A model generated the notes under the pieces. That model did not search any database. It worked only from the letters and a program-made list of their open reading frames with translations, and had not been told where the DNA came from. A program made the translations under genes and the position numbers. A stretch of DNA of 64,000 nucleotides from Straminergon stramineum. Taxonomy: Eukaryota > Streptophyta > Bryopsida > Hypnales > Calliergonaceae. Where the stretch lies: assembly GCA_963920665.1 (NCBI GenBank), contig OY987267.1, forward strand, positions 18,352,001-18,416,000. Reading direction: 5' to 3'. Positions 10,989 through 22,251 of the stretch are shown here, piece by piece. Position 1 is the stretch's first letter. Each line of letters opens with the position of its first letter.

Positions 10989-13887
10989 TCAGCGACCTTC
11001 CATCTCAAAGGAGGAAGGCTGATCCCAGTAGTCCTCTTCAAACCTTGAGCCTGTACGTCTTGGAATGACTCCTGACTGCAGGCTGGCTAACATTGTTAAG
11101 TGAGGAGTGTTCTGTGAGGAAGAGAAATCATTCGACCACTCGTGAAAGTTTGACTCGACGATTTTCAGTGGGCTGACCAAGCCTTCCTCCACAAATAGTT
11201 TTCGCAGGACGCGCACCACGTGGGTGATGTCCGGACGGGCGTCCGGATTATCAGCTGTGCAATCCATCGCGAGCTCTGTCAACGCGTAGGAGTTCTCCCC
11301 ACTCAAGTACCCGAATAGCTGGCCGTTCCTCGTGAAAGAATTCGGCGGATGTAGCTCCCTGAACCACGTGACGAAGTTCTGCTCGTTGAACACTGCAGGA
11401 CGCTCTGTGAGCACCTCCATCAACACCACACCGAAGCTCTGTATGTGATCCGCCACGGTCCGCCCTCCGCCCCCTGAAGGAAACCACATCGTCAGAATCA
11501 TCTGGAGGCCAGAATTACTAGTGTGAACCCCTACAGGACCAAGAAGCGAAACTTTGAACTCAATAGTTCTCAGTTCCCGATTGTCCTTTCGGTTTCTAAG
11601 AGTGGGACATCGGGGACAATGATTTGTGCAATTCTAATCATTTTACCGCCAATGCATCTCATGCTCTTCAGTGCATCAATTAGGTGATTTAAAATCTGCC
11701 GAACCCATTAGAATTACAGTTTCCTCAATGTGATCCATAGAATTTATCATTTCAAAACCATGGATCCATGACCCTCTGAGGGATTCGTGCACTGGGCTGC
11801 ATGTACTTACTAGTGTACTCGGGATTCATGTATTCGGAAGGGTCGGCACCTTGTGGCAGGCTACCCTCCGCAAAGCGGTTCATGAGCCCAAATCCCGAGA
11901 TCTTGGCGTTGAAGTCGTCGTCGAGGAGCACATTGGAAGACTTGAGATCGAAGTGACGGAAAATCGAATCAAACCCGTGCAGATACACCAAGGCTTGGAC
12001 GACGTCCATGGCGATAATCAGCTTCCGCTTCCGCAAGAGAGCCTTGTGAGGATTCAACTCCTGGTACGTCATCAGACGCTGAACGAGAGTGCCTTGCGAC
12101 ACGTACTCGCTCACGAGCAGCAAATCATTGCCGTCAATGCAATAGCCCAGAATCTCCGCCAAGAACCGGTGCCTCGCACTCATCCAACCTCGCATTTGGA
12201 ACAAGATAAAATTCAAGCCTAGCCTGGTCACCGCGCCCTCGAACCGCTTCACTGCGACCTTGCTGCCGTCTGCCAGGCTGCCTTCGTAAACCACACTACA
12301 GTCACCCCGATCCAGTAAGCTGCTCTCCGCAAAGTTGATCGTCACGGACCGGAGATCATCCATGGTGAACGTCCTTATCCATGTCTCCCGATAATTGTGC
12401 GTAATGCGTAAGCTCTTCAGATGCCTCAACTCCGTACATATGTCACCAAAACAAGGGCGGGAACTAGCCTCTGCATTCCAGCATCTTACAATTAAAGCCT
12501 TCAGCTTCTCGTGACATCGATCCGGCAATTGTGGACGCTCACCAGCACAAACAGCTGTCTTCACTTCATTAGCTGTCAGGTTTGGAAATGGCACATCCCC
12601 AGTCAAAATCTCCAAACATACCATACCAAAACTGTAAACGTCACATTTAAACGGTAAATTCTCCACCAGTTCCAAATCCTGGGCCGGCTCAATATCACGG
12701 ACGTCGTTGGTATTCCGGAATTTGATCAGTTCAGGAGCCATCCATCTCACAGTACCCATGTTTGGAGTCATTTGAGATTGTGTCATACTAAATTCCTTTG
12801 TTCTCGACAATCCAAAGTCCGACACTTTCACCTCCACGTACTCATAGCCTTCCATGTTCAGTGACTTCATGCAACGCACCAAAATGTTGTGGGACTTCAA
12901 ATCTCTGTGCAAAACTCTCATCTTGTGGAGGTAATCCATAGCCTCTGCGATTTGGAGCATGACGTCAAACTCTTCATACACGGAGAAAGGAGAACTTCGT
13001 GTTCTGTCGTTCCGCAGTCTCTCTTTCAGTAGCGAGAAGAGATCTTGATCCATCAATTCCATGACAATACAACATTCCCCAATGTCCCTTCCATGACAAA
13101 GAAATGATACAATGTTGGGATGAGATAAGCCTGCGAGAATTTGTACTTCTTTCTTGAATTCTGGATTATCAGTCCCATGAAATGTCTTAACAGCGACGTC
13201 AAGTTCAAACCAACTTGCTTTGTGCACAGTTCCATGCCCCCCTCTTCCAATTTGTACCATACGTTTCAAGTTCGTAAGGTCTTTTTCATGAAGGATCGGC
13301 TGCACTGATCCTGATGTAATTGAAGGCAAACCCTGCTTCAATCTATCAAGTCTCTCCAATAGAAATGACGCCAACTCAAGGTCACCGCTCCTTGCTTGGC
13401 CGAATTGTATCAGAGCTCTCAGCTTGGTAACGAACCTGTCCTCATCATTGGATGCCATCTCTTTGACAAGTTCACCTTGAACATGCCTCAAAGCGGAAAC
13501 TTCAACAATTGTTAAGGGAAATAGGGAATATCTACGTGATTCACTATAAGGAGGAAGAAGGATTGTGAACAGCTTCAAATCAAAACCTACCGACGCAGTG
13601 CAATCTGATAAGATCGTCAACATGACAGCCATGTGGAGCCCATGACCATTACAGCAGCCTTGAATGAAGCACTTCACTTTCTTCGCCAACATGCTCAGGA
13701 TCTTCAAATGTTCAAGCGTAATCTCTCTCACATCTTCAGCTGACACAGGGCTCCCGCTATGGTGATAATAGTGCTCTAAGAAAAAGCTTGCCTTATGCAC
13801 AGCCTTGTCCAGACTGTCGACCAAGTATACACACTGCTCATAGTTGATGACTTCTGAAGATTTTGACTCACGAGGCGAAGTCTTCAT
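10989..13887 (-). CDS. DUF1221-kinase protein fused to TMK-like pseudokinase
   Basis: I read two exons, 13,887-11,811 and 11,473-10,989, joined by a GTAAGT donor and TTCAG acceptor in matching phase, giving about 853 residues. Residues 10-120 fit the plant DUF1221 region (NYEQCVYLVDSLD motif). Kinase 1 (about 210-490) keeps GRGGHGTV, VAVK, HRDLKSHN, DFG and APE, so it should be active. Kinase 2 (about 510-835) resembles the intracellular domain of TMK receptor kinases (VTWFRELHPP, SYALTELAMDCT, ARPDITHVVRVL), but its Gly loop is degraded, HRD is HFD and DFG is GFG, so it is probably a pseudokinase. No transmembrane segment or signal peptide is seen, which suggests a cytosolic protein. Both halves are known plant families; the fusion and its signalling role are inference. 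The ATG at 13,887 is the first in frame. However, coding-like sequence conserved with the paralogue continues upstream to a CCAG at about 13,943, so an earlier exon is possible. Confidence 0.85.
11474..11810 (-). other. Intron in the TMK-like kinase domain
   Basis: The donor GTAAGT is at 11,810-11,805 and the acceptor TTCAG ends at 11,474. Splicing turns the interrupted frame into ..PEYTRGGGRTVADHIQSFG.., which aligns with the APE-to-SFGVVLME stretch of TMK kinases. The paralogous remnant at 27,271-27,600 keeps the same intron with a GTAAGT donor, so the intron predates the duplication. Confidence 0.85.
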
Positions 13888-15780
13888 TCGTACTTCCTCC
13901 AGACATTGTCTTGCGAACTCCAGGCAAGGCTCACGACTTAGGGCTGGATCAAAACAACAATCACATGGTCATTTGCTGCAGCGTGCCAGTACCAATTTGT
14001 GTACAAATCAATCGTGTGAGGTCAGCCAAGTGAGTGAACTGATTATGAATATAAGTCATTATACATTATCGATGAGGGAAAGTATGCTTCCACTGGATTC
14101 AAGATCCTACACAGCAAAGAGTAAAACAGCACAAAGAACACCAAAAATTGAATATAAAATTTGAAAGTAAATGCCTCAATATTTCAAGAAATAGAAAATT
14201 TACCAACAGCTTTCTTCTTGAAGAGATTAGTCAAAGACCGTGTCCAGCGGGTTTGGGCCATGGGAACGGGCTCAAGGAATTACCGATCCTCGAATATTCT
14301 TGCAATTACTAATAGAGTGCGGCGTGCCTGAAATACAAGAAAACCAACGAACATGAACTGGCGCACTGCACTTGACCCAACACTACCAAGTCACTCCACG
14401 TAATGACACCGAATCATGATTCCTCAATCTCCAAATCCTAACATTCCATGTTAGGGCCAATTCAGTTGTACTAACTCAAAAGACAGCAGGCTACACTCTC
14501 CATACAACCTTTGAAGGCATTATCCAATTCCCTCAGGAACTTCATAGGATGTCACTTTCAAATAAAGAGACGTCTAAGTGTCGCTACCGAACTCAGTACT
14601 AAGGACTCTCAAGTAGGTCAAGAAGAATGAAAAAGTGCAACAAAACCAAATAACTGTGCACAGATCCCAGTTCCTTTGCCAAACTAAAATATTAGACCAA
14701 AAAAAATGCATCCCAGGCGAAGTCCTTAACCGAACGCAGAATCTGCAAAAGTGACTACCTGCACACCAAATGAAACAAGAAATTTTTTGTTCTTCAGTGC
14801 AAAGTCGCAGTGCAAACAACGTGTTCTCGCGTCTCAAGACAGCAACTGAATATCTCGTGCAAGAAGGGGCTCACATCCGTCGACAGACGCAAGCGTCATT
14901 CATGACTCAGTCTTCAATAAATCTCACGTAAATAGCAGACGCAGGAGCGATGCGATCTAGTTTGTTCCCAGTAGCAGGGCTTGGAAATTAGATGCTGCTA
15001 GCTAATTGAGGGGAGGATATCTACAACCAGTCCTGTGTGCACCTGAAACTCGGCAAGAATGCGTACATACATGTTGTGCCCACAGTTAGGTGAGTCGAAT
15101 CGACAAAAATATGTCAAAATAGGAGACGAAAAAGCCTCTGCACCAAATGAATGGGCGACCTACCCAACTAGACAATGTTCCTTGTAGTTGTGCATTCCCC
15201 CATTTCTGGAAAAGTCGGATCCAAGACCTGTCTACCGACAAGATGATAATACGAGAGTCTCTTTCGAAGCTAACAAGAGCAAACTTCCCCACACAGCAAA
15301 TTAGAATCACAGAGAGATGGTTAGATGAGGTCAATGCCACATACCTTCAAAATCCACGCATGCTTTGCTCGAAATTCCTGTACGCCAATAATCTTGTCGT
15401 CGCCACACCTTCCAATGGTTCAATTCACCAAGCCTCCAATAGCCACCCATTTGCGCCTCAAACCCTAGGTACGCACTACGCTACGATCAAGACATGATCC
15501 AAACAGAGATATCCAAGCAGATCCGAAATTCAATTCTGATGCAATTGTGGCCCTTAACCGAAAACAAAGCAGATGGCCGACCTCGCAAGCCGCTTCGCCA
15601 ATTTCGGTAGAACACCCCGGAATGCCCGGACGCTGCGCAGACTTATTACTAACGCTGTTAGAGCCCGTTTGGGTTCTGCTCTCCGTTGTAACGTAGAAGC
15701 ACCTAAATGCGACACTTGTTTTGGATCTCTTGATATGGAGGGTGCGTACAGGAAAAAATGATGTGCGTGTGGTAGGAAAT
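13888..15780 (-). promoter_or_regulatory. Conserved 5' region of the kinase gene
   Basis: Nearly all of this stretch aligns with 29,885-31,795 upstream of the paralogue, with better conservation than the spacers, so it probably holds 5' exons, leader introns and the promoter. A telo-box (AAACCCTA, 15,460-15,467) is kept at the same place in the paralogue (31,552-31,559). Exon limits cannot be fixed without transcripts. The block 15,443-15,690 recurs just outside at 16,254-16,475. Confidence 0.55.
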
Positions 15781-15939
15781 GGTTTAGGAAACTAACAAAA
15801 TTGGTTTCGTACTTTTCTGAACTTGTATGAATATTATATGAATTTTTGAAAAGTACATCATAGATGCTCTTACTGTGGACACTAGACTAACACCAAAGTG
15901 AGTACAGAATGACGGAAACACCCAAGAGCAACACTCTCT

Positions 15940-16640
15940 AAACTTGAATCTAGTGCGGGTGATTGGTTGCTTCTTGGAAGAGTGACAACTTCTTGGAACC
16001 CCACCTGCCTACTTTGGGTCCACGAGTGTTTGGATTAAGGTCGTTTTTTAGGTGTCCGACTACTGCTACATTTGGGTGCTTCTACCTTAGTTTCAGGAGC
16101 TCGACGGCTCGAACATTGCGAGTGTCACTGCAGCAGATTCATCTGCATCCCATCCGAACCTCATCCATGATTCAGCACAGGGTTGTCTGTGGGTAAAGTC
16201 CAGGGGCAATACCCGGAAACTGTACAGGCTACAGGCTACAGGTCGGCCCTGAATTAGCCACCCATTCGCGCCTCAAACCCTAGGTGCGCACAACGTTGTC
16301 GGTAGAACAACTTGAGCAGAGGATCAAGACATGATCCAAACAGATCCCCAATTCAGATCTGATGCAATTGTGGCCCTAGAATTACAACTCCGCAGATGGC
16401 CGACCTCGCAAGCCGCTTCGCCAATGTCGGTAGAACACCCCGGAATGCCCGGACGCTGTGGAGACTTATTACTAACTTAGAGGCCGTTTGGGTTCTGCAC
16501 TCGGTTGTAGTTTCACGAGCTCGCAGACTCCAACATCGTCACTTACTGCAGTAGATTCATCTGGATCTCATTCATGGTTCAGCACTGGATTGTCTGTGGG
16601 TTGAGTCCAGGGCTGACAATACCCGGAGACTGTACAGGCT
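15940..16640. repeat. Duplicated promoter-side block and short GC-richer repeats
   Basis: Positions 16,254-16,475 repeat 15,443-15,690, including the telo-box at 16,275-16,282. Flanking pieces at 16,080-16,250 and 16,480-16,640 match each other and 32,955-33,150 (phrases GTTTGGGTTCTGCAC, GATTCATCTG, TGGTTCAGCAC, GACTGTACAGGCTAC). The GTTTGGGTTCTGC phrase resembles ends of plant hAT-type MITEs, but boundaries are not clear. Confidence 0.55.
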
Positions 16641-16649
16641 ACACTCAGG

Positions 16650-19510
16650 TTCATGGGCAACCAAAGTACCAAACATGTTGACTCTGGACGGCAGGGGAGG
16701 AGAGGAGGTTATGCATCGACAGAAGTGGCGACAAAGTTCAAAGGTATGTATGTATGTGCGTCCATAAAATACACAATGCCAGAAAATGTGGCATCTACAA
16801 TCTACATTATGACCTAAGAGTGTCACAATAACTTGTATATTGATTACACAGGATGTACACAATCTAATCAGGAGAGTTTATGAGAATCTATTATGGGTTT
16901 GGGTACACCTAGAGATAGTACTTCAAAAATTCATAACTCATTCATATGATGTCAAAACATTGCATACAAAAGTGCATTGGAATCTTGTTTCAATTGTCAA
17001 TGAGATCTCATCAAAATCATAATGTTTAATAATAATAATAATAACACTTTGTCGGAATTAGCAATGATATGGGCGTGCTAAACTAGGTAGTTTTCGTAGA
17101 GTTGTTCATACTATGTTTGAAGTCTCAATTTTATAGGTCTATATTCAAAGCCAAATTCCAACTTGCATGGATTGTAGAAGGTGAATAAAATAATATTATA
17201 TTGGAACTTGGAGGTTCATAGAAGGAAGACCAAAGTCTTGATTCTAAGTTCCAAGATATTTCACCTACAATATTACATGGCAAATACATGTCAATAAATT
17301 GGTCAATCAGTGAAAACAAATTGTTCTCAAAGACTCTTTCAATACAGAATTTGCAATGACAAATTTCCCCACAAAATCAATCCACAAAAATGCTTCATTT
17401 TCCATTCTTCTTCTTTTGTAATATGCAAACAATAGTTGGGCCTTAGAGACTAAGTTGGGTCTTCATTATCGCTTAATCCAACTCGAGCTCCAAGTCAATG
17501 ATCCCAAAACTCACTAAATTTTGCTTAGTTGCTACATAATTTCTCCATGTCCTCAATGTTAAATTCAAAAAAATCTTCCAAAAATGAAGATTTGGCTAAT
17601 TTCCCTAAAGCAGCTCTGGGATCACTAATCCAAGTCCTACTTCCTTGGCTTCTTTAACTTCCAAAACGTATTACAATTTAGACATTTATAATGATAACTC
17701 TCATTGTTGTTTTCACTCATTATTCTAGATGGATGGTCCTCCAACAAGCTCAAGAATGCAACAATATGGCATGGTCCAGACTTGCTAATTATATTTTGGT
17801 GAGATGTGTACTAATGGAATTTATGACTTGAGCAAATGTGATTTGTACAAAAGACAATCTAATTTTCCTTGCTCTCAATGTCTTGAGACAATTCCTTCGC
17901 ACACGAAAGAAAGAGAGATTCAAACCCTTACAAGATGGGGGTGCAAATGAAATTATACTCATCTAAAAATCCCACAATTGATTTCAAGAAGGCTTTACAA
18001 GTTACATTTACATTACATATCTCCATTAGATAGAAGACTTTCTTCTACTTGATAATCTAATTTTTTACTTATTAATGGAAACTATAGAAGATACTATATC
18101 GAGGAATTTCAAATCTATCTTGTTCATTTCATAAATTTTTAAACTTTTGGCACTTATAGGTTGAAATTTTGTTGCTATGACATGTACCATATTAAAACAA
18201 ATACAACCATCCTAATTTAGAGATTTGGGGGACCAATTGTCATTTTGAAATGTGTCAATTCTATGAGTACAAAGTTTCCTTGGATTTTGTGCAAAGAGAT
18301 GTAAATTGAACAATTGAAATCTCTTGCAATTAAATCTATTAACTCCTATAGTTTGAAGATTTCTATAATCTCAATTTTTTGGCCTGATTTCTTGAACTTT
18401 AAAAAAGAAGTAGAGATACTAATTATCTTTCTATAAATATAAATTTTATTTCAGTTAGTGCTAAGGACCAAAAATTATTCCATCCAAACCAAATACCAAG
18501 AAAGGACCAACAACAAATTAAAATTTAAAAATATTTTAAAAAAATTGATTTCTTATACATTGTAGGGTTGTATATGAAGAAATATTTGATTCATTCCATT
18601 TTGATAAGTGATGTGAACGTTATGGAGCACCTTGTTTAGTGCATAATCCTAGAAAATTCCTAAGAAAATAATGTATTGGATTTGTTTTTGAACTCAATTT
18701 TCACAATTTAAAAAAAATAAAATTCCACATGGTTTAGTTTGCTTCCTATAACAAGCTCACTTTTGGCATTAGGGTGTTTCAATTCCATCTTTGAGCTATG
18801 AACATTTAATAGAGTTTGTATGTGCATTGCAATCCTCTCTTCACTTGCTATCATGGCAAATTGGCAATTGCCATATCTCATTCAATCTGTAAAAAACTTT
18901 GCCTAATTAGTAGGATGGTGATGCAAATTTTTGAGCCAATGAAAAAAGAAATGTTTGGATGATTTCATGGCAAGATTTGATTAGAAAATCTAAATCTTTG
19001 ACATCAACCTATCTTCTCTTGTCTCCTACTACCTACTTGATTATATAACAATGGTTTGAAGTCTTGGCTTGGTATTCCAACAAAGTGTTGTAGATTTTGA
19101 ATTAATGGTTTAATAGATTTTTAAGGATTTAGTGATAGATTTCTGGAATTCATCTCCTCTCACTCTCTATTTCCTCATTTTTAATTGTCTCAATGTTTAA
19201 ACAACATAGGTTGTAACTAGATTGAAGGTTTCAACAAAGTTTTGGGACTATTAATTGGCACATTGTTTCACCATACTTTTGTATATTTTGTTGGTAGATC
19301 TTTGCACTTATTCCACTATCCACTATCCTTTGTTATGATCACACACCAGGATTTTGTTACATATGGTTTGATATTTTAGCACAATTTTGTGATAATCGCC
19401 TAGGTGATTCAACCCAATTTTATAGAGTGTGTTTGTTAATTGTCAATGATTCTTCTCTCATAGTTTTGAGTCTCTTTCTCACTTCTTCTTAACCTTGGAG
19501 GACCAAGTGG
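16650..19510. other. AT-rich spacer without a supported gene
   Basis: No open frame above about 65 codons. An old dispersed repeat at roughly 18,690-18,810 is the inverted counterpart of 8,030-8,110. Nothing else is recognisable. Confidence 0.6.
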
Positions 19511-19672
19511 TCATTCAACAACTACTTGTACCATCATGCTTAAAGATACAAAAATAGTCACAATGTGATGGTCAAATAGAAAAATCTAGTTAAAATATAG
19601 AGATATAGAATTAAAAAATTTTATTCATATAACACCTCACATTTAACTCTTCATAGATCTTATTTTTGTTAC

Positions 19673-20197
19673 TTAACCTATAATGTCCCATTGTTCCTTG
19701 GGGGACAAAATGGATTTTGGGCATATTCCTATAAGCACAATTTTTGGGGAAACATTGAAAAAAAAATTTAACATAGAAGAAAAACTTGTTAGCTTTCTAG
19801 GAATATCATTTTCATTTCAATCAATGCCCAAGAGCAAGAGTTATACCACAAGAAGTCCAAATTTTTTTCCATGTATTTTATTTTTGTCAGATTTTCTGAA
19901 ATTTCTTCCACACATTTTCATACTAGTCTATTGCAAGACCTAACTAATAGATATGCAAAAAATGGCATTCAAAATCTTTTTGCTCTTTACAATAGAAACG
20001 GCAATTTGGAGAGTTTTTTGACTATAAAAGGCCTTGGGACTTTAGAAATTAACCCTTGAAGGACGCTACCCCCCATGACCAAGATAGTCACCAAAATGCT
20101 CCCATTATTAGAACAAAAGGTGCATACATTGATTCTACAATGAAGAATGAAGTCATCCATCAAACACTTTTGGTCCTCATCAACCTTCAAGGGTTAA
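19673..20197. mobile_element. piggyBac-type insertion (composite), TTAA-flanked
   Basis: TTAA occurs at 19,673, at 20,049 and at 20,194. The inner piece 20,049-20,197 has perfect 14 bp ends (TTAACCCTTGAAGG and its inverse). The homologous arm at 34,288-34,291 has one TTAA and no insert, so the whole 19,673-20,197 stretch was added at one TTAA. It may be a 149 bp MITE next to, or forming one end of, an older element. Confidence 0.75.
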
Positions 20198-20358
20198 TGG
20201 GGTATGTGTTTCTTAACATGAAAGATGCATGTATGGATGTTTCCCACATATCTATGCATTTTGATGAAAAAAATTCATCACCTATGTATTTCAATCAAGT
20301 ATCATGTAAACTCACAAACATTAAATGAAACAATTCACAAAAATTGATGTTGTTATTA

Positions 20359-20771
20359 AGGTAGACCAACCTATTACCACCTTGATTCACAATATATATT
20401 AGGACCAACTCTAGGAGGGGTACATATTTTTCAAAGGTGTGCGCATGTTTTATGAATCAAACTGAGGTGGAATTATAATTTTATGATAAAAATTGTAATT
20501 TCTATGAATTTTTAAAGTGGTCTGCCCTAAATTATAAAACCACCACTAGACTAGAGTCATAAATGTCCTATCCTAAACCAATAATTGCCATTACATTTAC
20601 CTATTAACACTGGAGTATCCACCAATCAAAGGCTAACATGTTACCCAATTTGGAATTAATACACTGAAATTGTCATAATAGTGAATGGATTTAGGTGAAT
20701 TTTATGGTGGAGATGGGGCCAAAACTAGAGTGACGGTTATAGAAAGCTGGCGGAAATGGGCTGGTCTACCT
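20359..20771. mobile_element. TA-flanked MITE, copy 2
   Basis: Ends AGGTAGACCAACC and GGTCTACCT, flanked by TA at 357-358 and 772-773 of this kilobase block. It is inserted into a copy of the foldback arm, and the other arm copies lack it. Confidence 0.8.
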
Positions 20772-20887
20772 TAACTAAAATTTGATATGCTTGACTCAGA
20801 ATGTGTAAGAATTAATTTTTAATTATGCAAGACAAAACATGGTCAATTGTATTCTATAGTTCTGCATAATTCTTGGAATAGCATGGC

Positions 20888-22075
20888 AGGCAGTTTGTAA
20901 GATTATTGTACCCCAATGTACTGTACAACATGCTTGAGGATGAAAAAGGTGATGGTGTTTCCTTGCGCTGACCTACTAGTAGATTTGAAATTGTGCAATC
21001 GTGCATCAGTTGCTGAGGAGGCGTGTGTGATTGCAAGCACTGGATTTCTGAATTCGTCCAGCAGACTTCATTTATATGAATTAGCACAAATGGACATAGT
21101 CACACTGTCTTGTGAGGACTGCAGACAGAACTGAAAATTTTCAGACTTTTTCTTGTACTTCTTTTTCTGGATGAGAGAACCTGGAAATCAATACGATGGC
21201 AGAATAACCTGCCCGTCAGACTAAATGTGTGGATATTTTTGGTGAAACCTCACTCATCCTTCAAATCCTGCAGCAAGTTTCAAACTGATCTTGCACAATT
21301 ATTCATGAATGCAAGAGTAGCTACTTTACTTGAGATCTGACGGCAACTTGGCATGGAACCAGTGTTGTTTTCTGGGGTGAAATTTAGCTCAAAAGCGATT
21401 CTTTATTTTTTTAGGGAATATTTGGAGAAAAATTCTTGCTTTTCAGTGGATGAAATTGCTAACTTGCTACCAAATCTTGAGGTTGTGTCCAGGGTTTTCT
21501 TTTGGCCGTGTGGCAGTTCGCTGGCTGAGCTGCACTGGTCCAAATTTGGAGGGATGATGGCAGAGGGGCCAATTTTTGGCGGGCTGAGTGAATTATTGCT
21601 CAAAACAAAAACATTGGTTGTATCCCTCAATTTTGAATGAATGTATATCATTTTGGATGAATAAATGAAATTTCATCCACATATTTCAAGTTTCATTCAT
21701 TTCCATAGATGTGAATAGCTTCACCTTTCCAGTGATTATTGCTTTCTGCATTGCCTGAAATAAATGAAAAAAACAACACTATATGGAACAACTATACTTG
21801 AGTGCAAAGTCCTGACAATTTGGAACTAAACACACTCACAATTGGAACTCTCCCTAGAGTGCTCTCAACCAATGAGTCCATGGTTAACCCTTATCCCCTA
21901 AATGCTCAAGGCCTATTTTGAGCTTCTTAAAGCTTATTTGAAACTCAACAAAAAAACCCAATGTTTGATCATAAGATTATAATGCTTGATCATGAAGGTG
22001 GTAAAAACAAAATGAAGTCTTTCAATCCTCTTTTTACATGTCAAATTTAAAATTTAAAGTCATGGAAAAAAAAGA

Positions 22076-22079
<4 letters not shown>
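20888..22079. other. Spacer, possibly with an eroded gene fragment
   Basis: The stretch 20,888-21,650 has somewhat higher GC and two short plus-strand frames (20,916-21,134 and 21,353-21,640) with unremarkable sequences and no domain I recognise. I do not call them genes. The remainder is AT-rich spacer. Confidence 0.4.

Positions 22080-22151
<72 letters not shown>
22080..22151. repeat. (TA)n microsatellite, ~72 bp
   Basis: A pure run of about 36 TA units. It produces a spurious tyrosine-isoleucine open frame. Confidence 0.97.
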
Positions 22152-22154
<3 letters not shown>

Positions 22155-22251
22155 GTTAAAAAACATAATATGCATAACCACAATCGGTTGACGACTTTAG
22201 AAATTTCTAAAATGAATTTCTCATGCGATTTTTGACCTCTAAGATCTAATA

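Larger units (their letters stand above)
19511..20887. repeat. Copy of the foldback-element arm, carrying two insertions
   Basis: Sequence from about 19,526 to 19,672, 20,198 to 20,358 and 20,772 to 20,887 aligns with the right arm of the foldback element at 33,182-34,581, ending in the same GGCA terminus. The gaps in the alignment are a piggyBac-type insertion and a TA-flanked MITE. The left boundary is uncertain. Confidence 0.7.

Noticed and set aside
11851..12222. 123-codon plus-strand open frame
   Set aside because: It is antisense to the TMK-like kinase exon, a by-product of that exon's codon use.
22038..22235. 65-codon frame with an Ile-Tyr run
   Set aside because: Translation of the (TA)n microsatellite.
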